Below, piece by piece: positions 14,824 to 23,525 of a stretch of DNA of 64,000 bases; position 1 is the first letter of the stretch; each line of letters starts with the position of its first letter. The position numbers and the translations under genes were made by a program. The stretch is taken from the NCBI GenBank assembly GCA_021787475.1, contig JAJYLW010000001.1, positions 124,001 to 188,000 on the forward strand, written 5' to 3'. Below the pieces are notes generated by a model. It searched no databases. It was given only the letters and a program-made list of their open reading frames with translations, and had not been told where the DNA came from. The stretch comes from Actinomycetes bacterium (GTDB taxonomy: Bacteria; Actinomycetota; Thermoleophilia; BMS3ABIN01).

Positions 14824-16233
14824 TTGAGAATGGACCAGAAGTATATTTTGGGTTTTCCCTGCGAGATCCCACTTTCGAAATCCCACTTAGGTCCAATGAA
14901 TGCTCCCGTAAAAACCGTCACAGGCGGCAGCGGGCTGGTGGGGGGCCTGCCTCGGATAAAACTGGCGACGCGCTTCACGCTCGCGAACCTGGGCGCGCTT
15001 GCTTTTGCCGGCATCGCCTGCTTGCTGGCCGCCGGCTGGATTGGGAATCTGGCGGGAATCGTTTCGCTGCCGGGGGCGCTCATCCTCGTTGGTTTCGTCG
15101 CTATAATTCCCGGCTATCTGAATATGTTCCTGTTGCTTAACCTGCTTGGTTACCGGCAGGCCCGGCTGGATCCGCACATCCCGCTGCCGCCTGTCTCCAT
15201 CCTGATCGCCGCCCGCAACGAGGCCGAAAACCTGCCTGAGACGCTGCGCGGAATTTACGAGCAGGATTACCCGGGAGAAGTCGAGCTCATCGTCGTCGAC
15301 GACGGCTCCACTGACGACACGCTCAATTATTTAAGATCGGTTCAGAAACCCGGTCTTAACGTTATCTCCATTCCTCACGGCGGCAAGGCGGCGGCCCTGA
15401 ATTCCGGCCTCGAGGCTGTTTCTCACCGGGTGCTGGTGACCATCGACGCCGATACCTTCATTTACAAACAAGGGCTCCGACGGATCGTGGCCCGCCTCAT
15501 CTCGAATCCGAAGTGCGCCGCCGTCGCCGGATCGGTGCTCGCCAAGAACTCGCGCGCTTCTCACTTTACCCGGTTGCAGGAATGGGATTATTTTCTCGCC
15601 ATCGGCGCCGTCAAGCGTCAGCAGGGCATGTACCGGGGAACGCTGGTGGCGCAGGGGGCGTTTAGCGCCTACCGCACCGGTGTGGTCAGGGCGGCCCGCG
15701 GCTGGCCAAACCGTATTGGCGAAGACATCATGCTCACCTGGGCGCTGCTCCGGGAGGGGCATCAAATAGACCATGAGCCCACTGCGGTGGCCTTTACCAG
15801 GGTGCCTGAAACCTACCGCCATTTCTTCCGCCAGCGACAGCGCTGGGCGCGCGGCATGATCGAGGCGCTGAAAAATCACCTTGCCATCGTCTGGAAACGC
15901 CGTGGTTTTGCCGGCTTTTTCGTCGCGCTGGACCTGCTCTTCCCGCCGCTTGATTTCTTCTTCACAACGGCCTTCCTTCCCGGCGTCATTCTGGCGCTGC
16001 TGGGCTACTATTACCTGGCCGGCTTGATGACATTGCTGGTGCTGCCAATAACAGCGCTAATCGTGATGGTGATGCTCAGGTTCCAGAAATCGGTTTTCAA
16101 CTTTCTCGGCCTGAAAATCAGGCGCAACATCGCCGGCTTCTTCGCCTACTTCCTTATCTACCAGTTTATAGTCTCCCCCATCTGTGTGATCGGGTATGCG
16201 CAGGAGCTTCTTAATCTGAAGAGGAAATGGTAG
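14824..16233 (+). CDS. Membrane-bound family 2 processive glycosyltransferase
   Basis: A 469-residue polytopic protein. Two N-terminal membrane segments (about 54-76 and 82-107) precede a GT-A domain with the processive beta-glycosyltransferase set: DDGS at 159-162, DAD at 208-210, ED at 300-301 and QRQRW at 337-341. At least three C-terminal membrane segments follow. This resembles poly-N-acetylglucosamine, cellulose or hyaluronan synthases; the polymer cannot be named. Start is TTG 14824 or ATG 14830; ATG 14896 is a shorter option. No export or deacetylase genes are adjacent. Confidence 0.9.
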   Translation: MRMDQKYILGFPCEIPLSKSHLGPMNAPVKTVTGGSGLVGGLPRIKLATRFTLANLGALAFAGIACLLAAGWIGNLAGIVSLPGALILVGFVAIIPGYLNMFLLLNLLGYRQARLDPHIPLPPVSILIAARNEAENLPETLRGIYEQDYPGEVELIVVDDGSTDDTLNYLRSVQKPGLNVISIPHGGKAAALNSGLEAVSHRVLVTIDADTFIYKQGLRRIVARLISNPKCAAVAGSVLAKNSRASHFTRLQEWDYFLAIGAVKRQQGMYRGTLVAQGAFSAYRTGVVRAARGWPNRIGEDIMLTWALLREGHQIDHEPTAVAFTRVPETYRHFFRQRQRWARGMIEALKNHLAIVWKRRGFAGFFVALDLLFPPLDFFFTTAFLPGVILALLGYYYLAGLMTLLVLPITALIVMVMLRFQKSVFNFLGLKIRRNIAGFFAYFLIYQFIVSPICVIGYAQELLNLKRKW

Positions 16234-16482
16234 CAAGGCGAGTGCTGGAACGGAGCAAAAACCAGCCCATTGGGGCAAGAAATCAATATTTGAACTCCCT
16301 CCCACCTTGTTCTTTCTTTTACAGCTAAGTCACTCTAATTAGTTAAATCGGTAACAAAAATGGGGGTTTTCCCCTATGGCGGCTGCAGTAGCCCTCGCGA
16401 TATGCTGTTTTAGCGAATATATTGGCAGCGCTGGCTATTGTCAGATGCTTCATTTCAACAATTACATTTAAAGAGGTGACAG

Positions 16483-16950
16483 ATGCAACTTACAAGGCAA
16501 GCAGATTACGCGATCAGAGCGCTTTTGCATTTATCTACCGTTGAGGTCGGCGACGTCATCCAGACGAGGGAGATTGCCTTAACCCAGGACATTCCTGAAA
16601 AGTACCTGCCGACGATCATGCGCACCCTCGCGCGGGCCGGGCTGGTCAGAACCCTGCGGGGAAACCAGGGTGGCGTCATGCTCTCCCGCGATCCCGCCGA
16701 CATTGACCTGCTCGAGGCAATCGAGGCAATTGAAGAGCCGATCCTTTTAAGCAGGTGCTTGAGGGCAAAGGGCGAATGCAGCCGTGACGAGTCCTGCCCC
16801 GTTCTCCCCGTCTGGGCCGAGATCCAGGAAGCAGTGATCAACCGGCTCAAATCCACTTCCTTTGCGGACCTTATTGCCGATGGCGGCTTCCCTCAGGAGC
16901 CTTCCAAGGGATGGCATTTAACAAAGACGCGCGATAAGGTTCCGGCATAG
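16483..16950 (+). CDS. Rrf2-family transcriptional regulator with Fe-S cysteine triad
   Basis: A 155-residue winged-helix regulator starting MQLTRQADYAIRALLHL, the signature of the IscR/NsrR/CymR family. Cys92, Cys99 and Cys105 (C-X6-C-X5-C) match the cluster-binding loop of iron-sulfur members, so it probably senses Fe-S status, NO or redox. The ATG follows AAAGAGGTGACAG. A paralogue with the same cysteine spacing is at 41306-41818. No isc or suf genes are adjacent and the target is unknown. A hairpin with a weak U-tract follows at 17090. Confidence 0.9.
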   Translation: MQLTRQADYAIRALLHLSTVEVGDVIQTREIALTQDIPEKYLPTIMRTLARAGLVRTLRGNQGGVMLSRDPADIDLLEAIEAIEEPILLSRCLRAKGECSRDESCPVLPVWAEIQEAVINRLKSTSFADLIADGGFPQEPSKGWHLTKTRDKVPA

Positions 16951-17089
16951 GAGGCCAAAAATTCTGGGCGGATGGCGCCTTGTTCTGGCGCAGTTGCTGC
17001 GGTGGCCAAAGCGGACCGCCGCTTGGGCTACGCCAGCGCCTGTCTGTCCGTCCAGCCACGCCCGCTGCCGGTGCTTTCCCAAATCCCGG

Positions 17090-17119
17090 CGGTTGGGCTT
17101 TGTCCCAAACCGTCTTTTC
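17090..17119 (+). terminator. Probable terminator after the first Rrf2 gene
   Basis: CGGTTGGG pairs with CCCAAACCG across a CTTTGT loop (one bulge), followed by TCTTTTC. It lies 140 bp after the stop of the regulator gene, and the intervening 290-bp gap shows nothing else. Confidence 0.5.
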
Positions 17120-17240
17120 ACTACAAAACATAACCCTTCGCCATTAAAACTTACATGGCTGGATTAGCCATTATCATTTCCTCTATACTGTTGAGATAGT
17201 TTCTTGTAACCTCAAATTACCGATTCTGGCGCCGATAGAT

Positions 17241-17516
17241 GTGAAAGATTATTTCAGAATTCTGGAGGTTCACCAGGATGCATCGACGGAAGTGATTGAC
17301 CGCGCCTATAAAACCCTGGTGCGCAAATATCACCCCGATGCCTATCCGCCCGAGCAGAAGCAGTGGGCCACCATAAAAATGCAAGAACTCAATGAAGCGC
17401 GCGAAGTGCTGACAGATCCCCGCCGGCGGGCGGAGTATGACCGCTGGCGGCGGCTGGAATTCTGGCGCCTCTTCTGGCGCGAAGGCTTCGCCGGCCTGTC
17501 GCGAAGATGGAAGTAA
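17241..17516 (+). CDS. Small J-domain protein
   Basis: A 91-residue protein made almost entirely of a DnaJ J-domain. KDYFRILEV starts the fold, the catalytic HPD is at residues 31-33, and the helix IV end is DPRRRAEYDRW. J-domains stimulate the ATPase of DnaK-type chaperones. It lacks the Gly/Phe-rich, zinc-finger and substrate-binding parts, so it is a dedicated co-chaperone. The GTG start is listed because no ATG fits. The next gene starts 1 bp after its stop, which ties it to the membrane GAF sensors. Confidence 0.88.
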   Translation: MKDYFRILEVHQDASTEVIDRAYKTLVRKYHPDAYPPEQKQWATIKMQELNEAREVLTDPRRRAEYDRWRRLEFWRLFWREGFAGLSRRWK

Positions 17517-17517
17517 A

Positions 17518-19779
17518 ATGTTCCGGCTGCCAACAAATTTCCCCGGCAAGCACCTGGTGCTGCTGCTATTTGTCGGCGCATTGCTGCTCGGCGCTCTAGT
17601 CGCTGACCACATCTTCGTCAACTATCAACCAGTCGATTTTGTCTACGTCATTCCGATCATTGCCGCTGCATTCCTGTTAAGCCCGCCTGAGGTTCTGGCG
17701 ACCGGCCTGGTTGCGATGGTCTTCGAGCTGGTCACTGAGATGGAGCCGCTTGCGGGAGAGGCCTGGTTGGTCTCCCCGATTGTGGGCGGCTTTGGCGCCC
17801 TGGCGGCGCTGGCATCTTTGCTTTTGCGCCAGTTCATTGGCAGAATCAGCGAAACGCGCGAGTCGCTTGAATCGTCTCCGCTCGCGTTCGCCGAGTTTCA
17901 CCTGCCCGGATATGCCATCAGCGGCCACAATGCCGCTTTCGCTCATTTTTGCACCGGCGGGAAAAAGTGTCTGGATCTCGTTGAGACGATGCCGGGGGAT
18001 ATTGCCAGGCCGCTGCTGAAACTTATCGACCGGGCGGCGGAAACAAAGTCCCGGGTGACAGCCGAAGAATTTCCGGTCCCGGAGGGGGACGGTCATAATA
18101 CTTTCTGGAATGTTAGCGTCATTCCTGCCGCTGCCCGCGGACGTTCGCATCCCGACTCTGTCAGCCTTTTTGCCGTCGACGTGACCGGCGCCGTTCACCG
18201 CAGCCGTACGCGTGACGCCGCGCTTCGTATCAGCTCTACCGTTATGTCAAGCCTGAACCTTGACGAGACGATCCGGGCGGCAATGGATAGCCTTGCTTAC
18301 GTGGCGCGCACAAACGCCGGCGGCCTCTTCCTGCTCAGGGAAAACCACTGGGTCGGCGTCGCCGGATGGGGAGAAAATACGGATGAGCAGACCCGCCAGT
18401 TCCGCTGGCGCTACGAAGATCTTCCCACCGGCGTTGACGCCGTGGAAGGCAAGCAGGCCATCGCCATCGAGGACGCATCCGCCGATCCCCGTTTCAGCAG
18501 CGAAAACCTGAAGCGGTTTAACATCAAATCCACCCTGGTCATCCCGCTAGTCACCGGCAATCGCAAGATTGGCGTCGCCTGGCTGATCCAGACCGACAGG
18601 CGGAAACAGTTTTCCGACGAACAAGTGGAGTTTGCAACGGTGATCGGCGCCCAGGCGGCGCTGGCGATTGACAACGCCTCCGCCTACGAAAGCGAGCGGG
18701 CGGTGCGCAAGTCGCTCGGAGCTATCGAATCCGTCTCCGAAGCCGGGTTGACATCGCTTAACTTGAATGAGGTATTAATCGAGCTGGTGTCCCGGACCCA
18801 GGATGCTCTGAAAATCGACGCGGCCATGATCATGCTGAAAGACGAGTACGCGGGTTGCCTGGAATCGCTGGCGGTGGCCGGCTCCGCAGGCGGCTACTGG
18901 AAGCCCGGCTTGAAATTAAAAACGGGTGAAGGCCTGGCCGGCCGCGCCTTTGAGAAAGGCGCGCTTCTGAAGATTGACGACATCAGCGGCCGCGAGAGTG
19001 AGATGTGTCCGGATGAATCCTGCCGGAACGGAACATGCCCTTCCCCTGAGAAACACGCCATCAAGTCAGTGCTGGCGGCACCGCTCAAGGCGGGCGGAAA
19101 GGTAATCGGCATTCTGCAGTTGGGCAGCCGCCAACCGGCGTTCTTTTCCGGGGAGCAAGGCAGGCTGATACCGGTCCTGGTGGATCGCGCCTCGCTGGCG
19201 ATGCAGAATTCGCTGCAGCATAATCAGACCCTGGTTGAGCTGGCCAGGGTGGCGCTGGCAAGGGACGTGGCCGCCGCCTGCGCCGGACTGCACGACATCA
19301 CCGACATTGCCAAAAGCGCCCTTAAGGCAATCTACCGTCAGCTCAACTGCCAGGCGGCCAGCCTGTTTGACTTCGATCCGTCTCAAAACTCGCTCGTCAG
19401 CATTGCCTTTCTGGGACACCCGGCCAAAGTTACCGAAAAGATAAACGCCATTCACCTTGACCAGGACACATTCCTGGCCAGGGCCGTAAAGGAGCGGCGG
19501 ATTATCACCCACGAGACGGATGCATCCGAGTCGGCTTCCGAGACGGAAGCCTTTATCCTAAGAGAGCTGGGGATCGAAAAAAGCAGCCGTGCGGCCGTGC
19601 CAATCATCTATCAGGACCAGATCGTGGGCGGGATGGCGATCGCCTTTTCGGGACGCAAGCATTTTTCCACCCCTGAAATTGACACCTTTAGAAGCATTGC
19701 CAACCAGCTTGCCCTTGCCATTCACAACTCACACGTTCAGGGGGCCGGAAAACCACCGCTGGCGGGCAGCATGCGTTGA
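17518..19779 (+). CDS. Membrane-anchored PAS/multi-GAF sensor protein without output domain (paralogue 1)
   Basis: A 753-residue protein. The N-terminus has about three membrane segments (LVLLLFVGALLLGALVA, then VYVIPIIAAAFLL, then GGFGALAALASLLL). A PAS-like region follows (about 125-235) and then three GAF-type domains (about 245-395, 400-575, 590-745). Cys497, Cys502 and Cys507 (C-X4-C-X4-C) in the second GAF could bind a metal or cluster. There is no histidine kinase, GGDEF, EAL or phosphatase domain. The ATG directly follows the J-domain stop. A longer frame opening at 17437 overlaps that gene and is unlikely. It overlaps its paralogue by 4 bp. Confidence 0.85.
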   Translation: MFRLPTNFPGKHLVLLLFVGALLLGALVADHIFVNYQPVDFVYVIPIIAAAFLLSPPEVLATGLVAMVFELVTEMEPLAGEAWLVSPIVGGFGALAALASLLLRQFIGRISETRESLESSPLAFAEFHLPGYAISGHNAAFAHFCTGGKKCLDLVETMPGDIARPLLKLIDRAAETKSRVTAEEFPVPEGDGHNTFWNVSVIPAAARGRSHPDSVSLFAVDVTGAVHRSRTRDAALRISSTVMSSLNLDETIRAAMDSLAYVARTNAGGLFLLRENHWVGVAGWGENTDEQTRQFRWRYEDLPTGVDAVEGKQAIAIEDASADPRFSSENLKRFNIKSTLVIPLVTGNRKIGVAWLIQTDRRKQFSDEQVEFATVIGAQAALAIDNASAYESERAVRKSLGAIESVSEAGLTSLNLNEVLIELVSRTQDALKIDAAMIMLKDEYAGCLESLAVAGSAGGYWKPGLKLKTGEGLAGRAFEKGALLKIDDISGRESEMCPDESCRNGTCPSPEKHAIKSVLAAPLKAGGKVIGILQLGSRQPAFFSGEQGRLIPVLVDRASLAMQNSLQHNQTLVELARVALARDVAAACAGLHDITDIAKSALKAIYRQLNCQAASLFDFDPSQNSLVSIAFLGHPAKVTEKINAIHLDQDTFLARAVKERRIITHETDASESASETEAFILRELGIEKSSRAAVPIIYQDQIVGGMAIAFSGRKHFSTPEIDTFRSIANQLALAIHNSHVQGAGKPPLAGSMR

Positions 19780-21767
19780 GCGTGTCGCCCAACATAATCG
19801 CGGCGGCGCCGGCTGCCGGCTGGTTGACCGCCGCCGCGGCTATCGCGGTGGTGCTGGCAGGCGCCTCTTTTTTCAAAGGCCGGCGTTCTATCAGACATCT
19901 CAAAAGCCCGCGCCAGGCGCTTAAAAACGCGCCGCTCGCCTACGCCCGGTTTGGCTTTCCGGGCTACAAGCTGCTTGACTGTAATCAGGCTTTTGTCCAG
20001 ATGTCGGCCCTCGCCGGGGGCAACTCGCAAACTTCGCTTGCCGAATCATTTCCGGAAGAAACCACCCGCCAGCTTTCCGAATGGATGGACACTGCCGCCG
20101 CCGAAGGCAAGCGGATTGCTTCCCAGGAGCTTTACCTGCAGACGGCGCAGGGCGGCAATGCTGTCTGGTCGATCGACATTATCCCTGCCCGCTGGCGCCG
20201 CCAGGCGATACCCATGCATGTGACCATGTTTGCCGGGGACATCACAGAGCAGGCGCTGCGCTTGCGTATCCGGCAAACAGCTTTGCGCATAAACTCCGCC
20301 GTCATGTCCAGCCTGGACGTCAATGAAACAATCAGGATTGTACTGGAGGGCCTCGCGTACATTGTCGGCGCCGATGCCGGCGTGCTGTTTTTGCTGGAAG
20401 ACGAGCAATGGGAAAGGAGAGCGCGGTACGGCGCTTACGAAAACGAGCGCGACCCTACCCGCCTGCGGGTGCCCTACGACGCTTTGAAATCAGGCGTCGA
20501 AGCAATCGAGACCCAGCAGATACTTGAAATTGAAAATGCCGCTGCTGACGGCCGCATCCGCAGCGATAGGATCAAGCAATATCAGATCAAATCCAGCCTG
20601 GTTGTGCCTTTGATTTCGGGACGCCGGCCCATCGGCGCCGCCTGGCTTAACCAGACGGCCAAAAACCGCGCCTATTCAAAGGAACAGGTGGAATTTGCCA
20701 GCGTGATTGGCTCCCACGGCGCGCTGGCAATTGAAAACGCGGCGGTTTACCAACAAGAACGTTTGGCCAGGGAATCTCTGGAGGCTATCGAGGCCATCTC
20801 CGAAGCGGGTCTGGCGTCCCTTGACATAGAGACAGTTTTGTCGGAACTCGTTGAGCGGGCGCGCCACTTTCAGAAAATGGATGCCGCCGTTATCTTTTTG
20901 CTGGACGAGAACCGCCGCTTCCTGGAGCACCGGGCTTCGTCGACCGGCTCGGTGGTTCCGGTTGAAGGCCGCCGGATAGAGATGGGCGAAGGCCTCTTGG
21001 GACGGGCGGCGGCTGAGGAAACCCCCAGGAAAATTGACGATCTTCAGCAGGATGGAAACCTGTCGCCTTTCTTCAGGAGCTTGGGCATGAGGTCGGCGCT
21101 GGCGGTGCCGCTTAAAATTTACGGCGTCGTCGAAGGGGTGCTCGGGATCGGCAACCGGAAAAGAGCCGCGTTTTCAGCCAGCGACTGGGAGCTTATCCAG
21201 GTGATTGCCGACCGCGCCTCGCTGGCGGTGCAAAACTCGATGCTGCACAGCCAGACTCTCGAGGAGCTGTCAAAAGCAACGCTGCTTCGCGATGTGGCAG
21301 CCGCCTGCGCCGGGTCCTCGGACCTTATAGAAATCTCCCGGCGGGCTCTCGAAGCAATCGCAAAGCGCCTGGGTTGCCGCATCGGCAGCATTTATTACCT
21401 TGACAAGGAGAGGCAGGCGCTTGTCAATCTGGCGTTTTCCGGTCCGATCGCGATCCACGACCACCTGCGCGTGCGCCGCCTCGATGAGGGAACCATGATC
21501 GTGCGGGCGGCGCTCGAGCGCCGGCTCATATCCCAAGAAGAGATTGAGCCCGGACAGATGCACCCTGGTGATGCTTTCATTATCAACAAGCTGAATGCAG
21601 AGGAGACACGGCTCTGCACCCTGCCTGTCATTTTCAAGGATGAAGTTGTCGGAGCGATGGCGCTCCAGTTCCCCGACCAAAAACCATTTGCGCCCTCAAT
21701 GACCTACACCATTAACAGCATCGCCAACCAGTTGGCGGTGGCTATCCACAGCTGTAAAACCGGATGA
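19776..21767 (+). CDS. Membrane-anchored PAS/multi-GAF sensor protein without output domain (paralogue 2)
   Basis: A 663-residue paralogue of the preceding protein with a single N-terminal membrane helix (about 15-33). It shares the PAS-like segment (APLAYARFGFPGY against SPLAFAEFHLPGY) and three GAF domains, and again has no catalytic output. Shared stretches such as RINSAVMSSLDVNETIR against RISSTVMSSLNLDETIR show a tandem duplication. The cysteine triad of paralogue 1 is absent. The TTG start overlaps the upstream stop by 4 bp; GTG 19782 is possible. The last residues and stop (KTG, TGA) come from a GGATGGT-type array. Confidence 0.83.
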   Translation: MSVSPNIIAAAPAAGWLTAAAAIAVVLAGASFFKGRRSIRHLKSPRQALKNAPLAYARFGFPGYKLLDCNQAFVQMSALAGGNSQTSLAESFPEETTRQLSEWMDTAAAEGKRIASQELYLQTAQGGNAVWSIDIIPARWRRQAIPMHVTMFAGDITEQALRLRIRQTALRINSAVMSSLDVNETIRIVLEGLAYIVGADAGVLFLLEDEQWERRARYGAYENERDPTRLRVPYDALKSGVEAIETQQILEIENAAADGRIRSDRIKQYQIKSSLVVPLISGRRPIGAAWLNQTAKNRAYSKEQVEFASVIGSHGALAIENAAVYQQERLARESLEAIEAISEAGLASLDIETVLSELVERARHFQKMDAAVIFLLDENRRFLEHRASSTGSVVPVEGRRIEMGEGLLGRAAAEETPRKIDDLQQDGNLSPFFRSLGMRSALAVPLKIYGVVEGVLGIGNRKRAAFSASDWELIQVIADRASLAVQNSMLHSQTLEELSKATLLRDVAAACAGSSDLIEISRRALEAIAKRLGCRIGSIYYLDKERQALVNLAFSGPIAIHDHLRVRRLDEGTMIVRAALERRLISQEEIEPGQMHPGDAFIINKLNAEETRLCTLPVIFKDEVVGAMALQFPDQKPFAPSMTYTINSIANQLAVAIHSCKTG

Positions 21768-21831
21768 TGGATGGTGGATTCGTTTTACGTTTCACGTTTA
21801 ATGTTTCACGTTTAATGTTTAACGTTTCACG
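21755..21831. repeat. Heptanucleotide array, GGATGGT then GTTTCAC type
   Basis: TAAAACCGGATG (overlapping the stop of GAF paralogue 2) is followed by GATGGTG and then six units GTTTCAC, GTTTAAT, GTTTCAC, GTTTAAT, GTTTAAC, GTTTCAC. It lies between two convergent genes. Confidence 0.85.
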
Positions 21832-21921
21832 AAACCTCCGCGGTGCCACGTTAATCGTAAAAACGTGAACCGGTATTTGAATTCTTCGACATTCCCGGAC
21901 CCGCATTCTGAATTAAATAAT

Positions 21922-22740
21922 CTACCATCTGCTTATGAGGGCCAGTAGGGCGGCCATCCGGGCAAGCTCGACGGTGGCGCCGAGCACGTCTCCACCCGCT
22001 CCTCCAAACAGGCGCTCTGCCAACACCGCTACGAGGATGGCTGTGGATACGGCGCCGCCAAGCGCCAGCACCGGACTGGTGACGCCCAGGGGCAGGGCAA
22101 GGACCGCAAGGATTAATGCCGCGGCGGCCAGGCCGCCAGCGCCCCTCCTCCCTTTTAGCGCTCCGATAAATTCGCTGCCGCTGCCGGGGTGTGACGGCCG
22201 GCTAAAAACCGCAACCAGCAGCAGGGCCGTGCGGGCGCAAACCTCAGCCGCCGCCAGTAAGCCAACCAACGCCAGGCCGCTGCGAAGCTGCGCCAGCCGG
22301 GTGAGCGCCGCCCAGGTTAACAGGTATGTGACCAGCAGCGCCCCGGCGGCGCCAATGCCCATTGATTTGTCCTTCAGTACCTCAAGGCGGCGGCGCCGGG
22401 AGCCGTGCGCCATCACTGCGTCTCCCAGATCGGCAAGCCCGTCGGCGTGATGCAGGCCGGTTAGAAGCAAGGCGGCGGCAAGCGCAACTGAGGCGGCGAC
22501 CAGCGCTCCAAACAACCGCGCTGAGCCCCAGGCGGCAAGGCCTTCCATTGCTCCCAGAACCAGGCCGACTACCGGCAGCAGCCAGGCGGAAGCGGCGATG
22601 TCCTCGATCGGCCCTGTCCCGGAAAAGGGCAGCACCGTGAAAAAGCCGAAAGCAAGCCGCAGCCGGTAAAGCGGGTTGCCGCCGTCCCTGGCCGCAGCTT
22701 TGCTCCCTGTGGCGGTGCTCACGAGGCCGTCACTTCCCAA
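21922..22740 (-). CDS. cobS: Adenosylcobinamide-GDP ribazoletransferase (cobalamin synthase)
   Basis: Joins adenosylcobinamide-GDP to alpha-ribazole (phosphate), the last assembly step of cobalamin. A 272-residue polytopic membrane protein carrying the family signature HHADGLADLGDAVMAHGSRR, followed by DKSMGIGAAG. Its start overlaps cbiJ by 22 bp. It is the last gene of the riboswitch-controlled cbiMNQO-cbiD...cobS unit. The lower-ligand activating gene cobT is not in the window. Confidence 0.93.
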   Translation of the reverse strand: MGSDGLVSTATGSKAAARDGGNPLYRLRLAFGFFTVLPFSGTGPIEDIAASAWLLPVVGLVLGAMEGLAAWGSARLFGALVAASVALAAALLLTGLHHADGLADLGDAVMAHGSRRRRLEVLKDKSMGIGAAGALLVTYLLTWAALTRLAQLRSGLALVGLLAAAEVCARTALLLVAVFSRPSHPGSGSEFIGALKGRRGAGGLAAAALILAVLALPLGVTSPVLALGGAVSTAILVAVLAERLFGGAGGDVLGATVELARMAALLALISRW

Positions 22741-23486
22741 AGCCTGCCGACAACTTCATCCAGGTCGTACACGGCTTCTTCCGGCTCAGGCGGCCTGATG
22801 ATCATCAATACCCGCACGCCTTCAGCCGCCGCTGCCTCAAGTTTTTCCGGCAGACCGCCTGCGGCGCCCGAATCCTTTGTCACCATGACGCGAGCGCGGG
22901 CGCGGCGCAGGCAGGCGCGGTTAAAATCCACGCTGAAAGGAGGATGAGCAGCGATAATACTCTCGGGGCCGACACCCGCCGCTGCGCAGGCCGCCAGTGT
23001 TTCGGGCTCTGGGAGCACCCGCGCCGTTATATCAACCCCCGTCTCAACAAAAAGGGGCAGGTTGCGGCTGCCGATAGTCAGGAGCGCCGGGCCGCCAGAT
23101 TTACGCAGGCAGGCGGCGGCCGCTTCCCAGGAGCTGAACCTGTCGGTGCGGAGGGCTCCGGATTCCATGCCTGGCGCGGCGTCCGGAGCCCTCGTATACC
23201 TCAAATATGGTATTTTTGCAAAGGCGGCCGCCTGCTTTGATTCACAGGTGGCGTGAACGGCATAGGGATGGGAGCAATCGAGGATGGCGTCGGCGCCGGC
23301 GGCATTGACGGCGGCGGCAATGGCCGCGGCATCCTTTGGCCCCGCCTCGGTAGACGCCGCCCGGGACAGGCGTGCGCCCATCTCCGTAGCCACGCTTACG
23401 ACCACGCGGCAACCCTCGGCCCCGAGCCGGTCTGCAGCGCGGTTGGCTTCAGTGGTGCCGCCGATGATGTAAACACAACGCTGCAC
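22719..23486 (-). CDS. cbiJ: Cobalt-precorrin-6A reductase
   Basis: Reduces cobalt-precorrin-6A to 6B with NAD(P)H. The 255-residue protein starts VYIIGGTTEANRAADRL (nucleotide-binding) and contains ILDCSHPYAVHATCES and NLPLFVETGVDITARVLPEP, typical of CbiJ/CobK. The GTG start is the only start codon before the first strand, and it lies at the end of a CGTTTAA-type array (AACGTGCAG on the minus strand). It overlaps cobS. Confidence 0.92.
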   Translation of the reverse strand: MQRCVYIIGGTTEANRAADRLGAEGCRVVVSVATEMGARLSRAASTEAGPKDAAAIAAAVNAAGADAILDCSHPYAVHATCESKQAAAFAKIPYLRYTRAPDAAPGMESGALRTDRFSSWEAAAACLRKSGGPALLTIGSRNLPLFVETGVDITARVLPEPETLAACAAAGVGPESIIAAHPPFSVDFNRACLRRARARVMVTKDSGAAGGLPEKLEAAAAEGVRVLMIIRPPEPEEAVYDLDEVVGRLWEVTAS

Positions 23487-23508
23487 GTTTAACGTTTAAC
23501 GTTTAACA
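23483..23508. repeat. Heptanucleotide array supplying the cbiJ start codon
   Basis: Three CGTTTAA units plus CGTTTAACAT lie between cbiGH and cbiJ. On the minus strand the array runs into CGTGCAG, whose GTG is the cbiJ start. Confidence 0.8.
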
Positions 23509-23525
23509 TAACAAGACTCATTCAA

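Noticed and set aside
16871-17131. 86-residue minus-strand open frame near the first Rrf2 gene
   Set aside because: No ribosome binding site or family features; it overlaps the regulator gene and a probable terminator.
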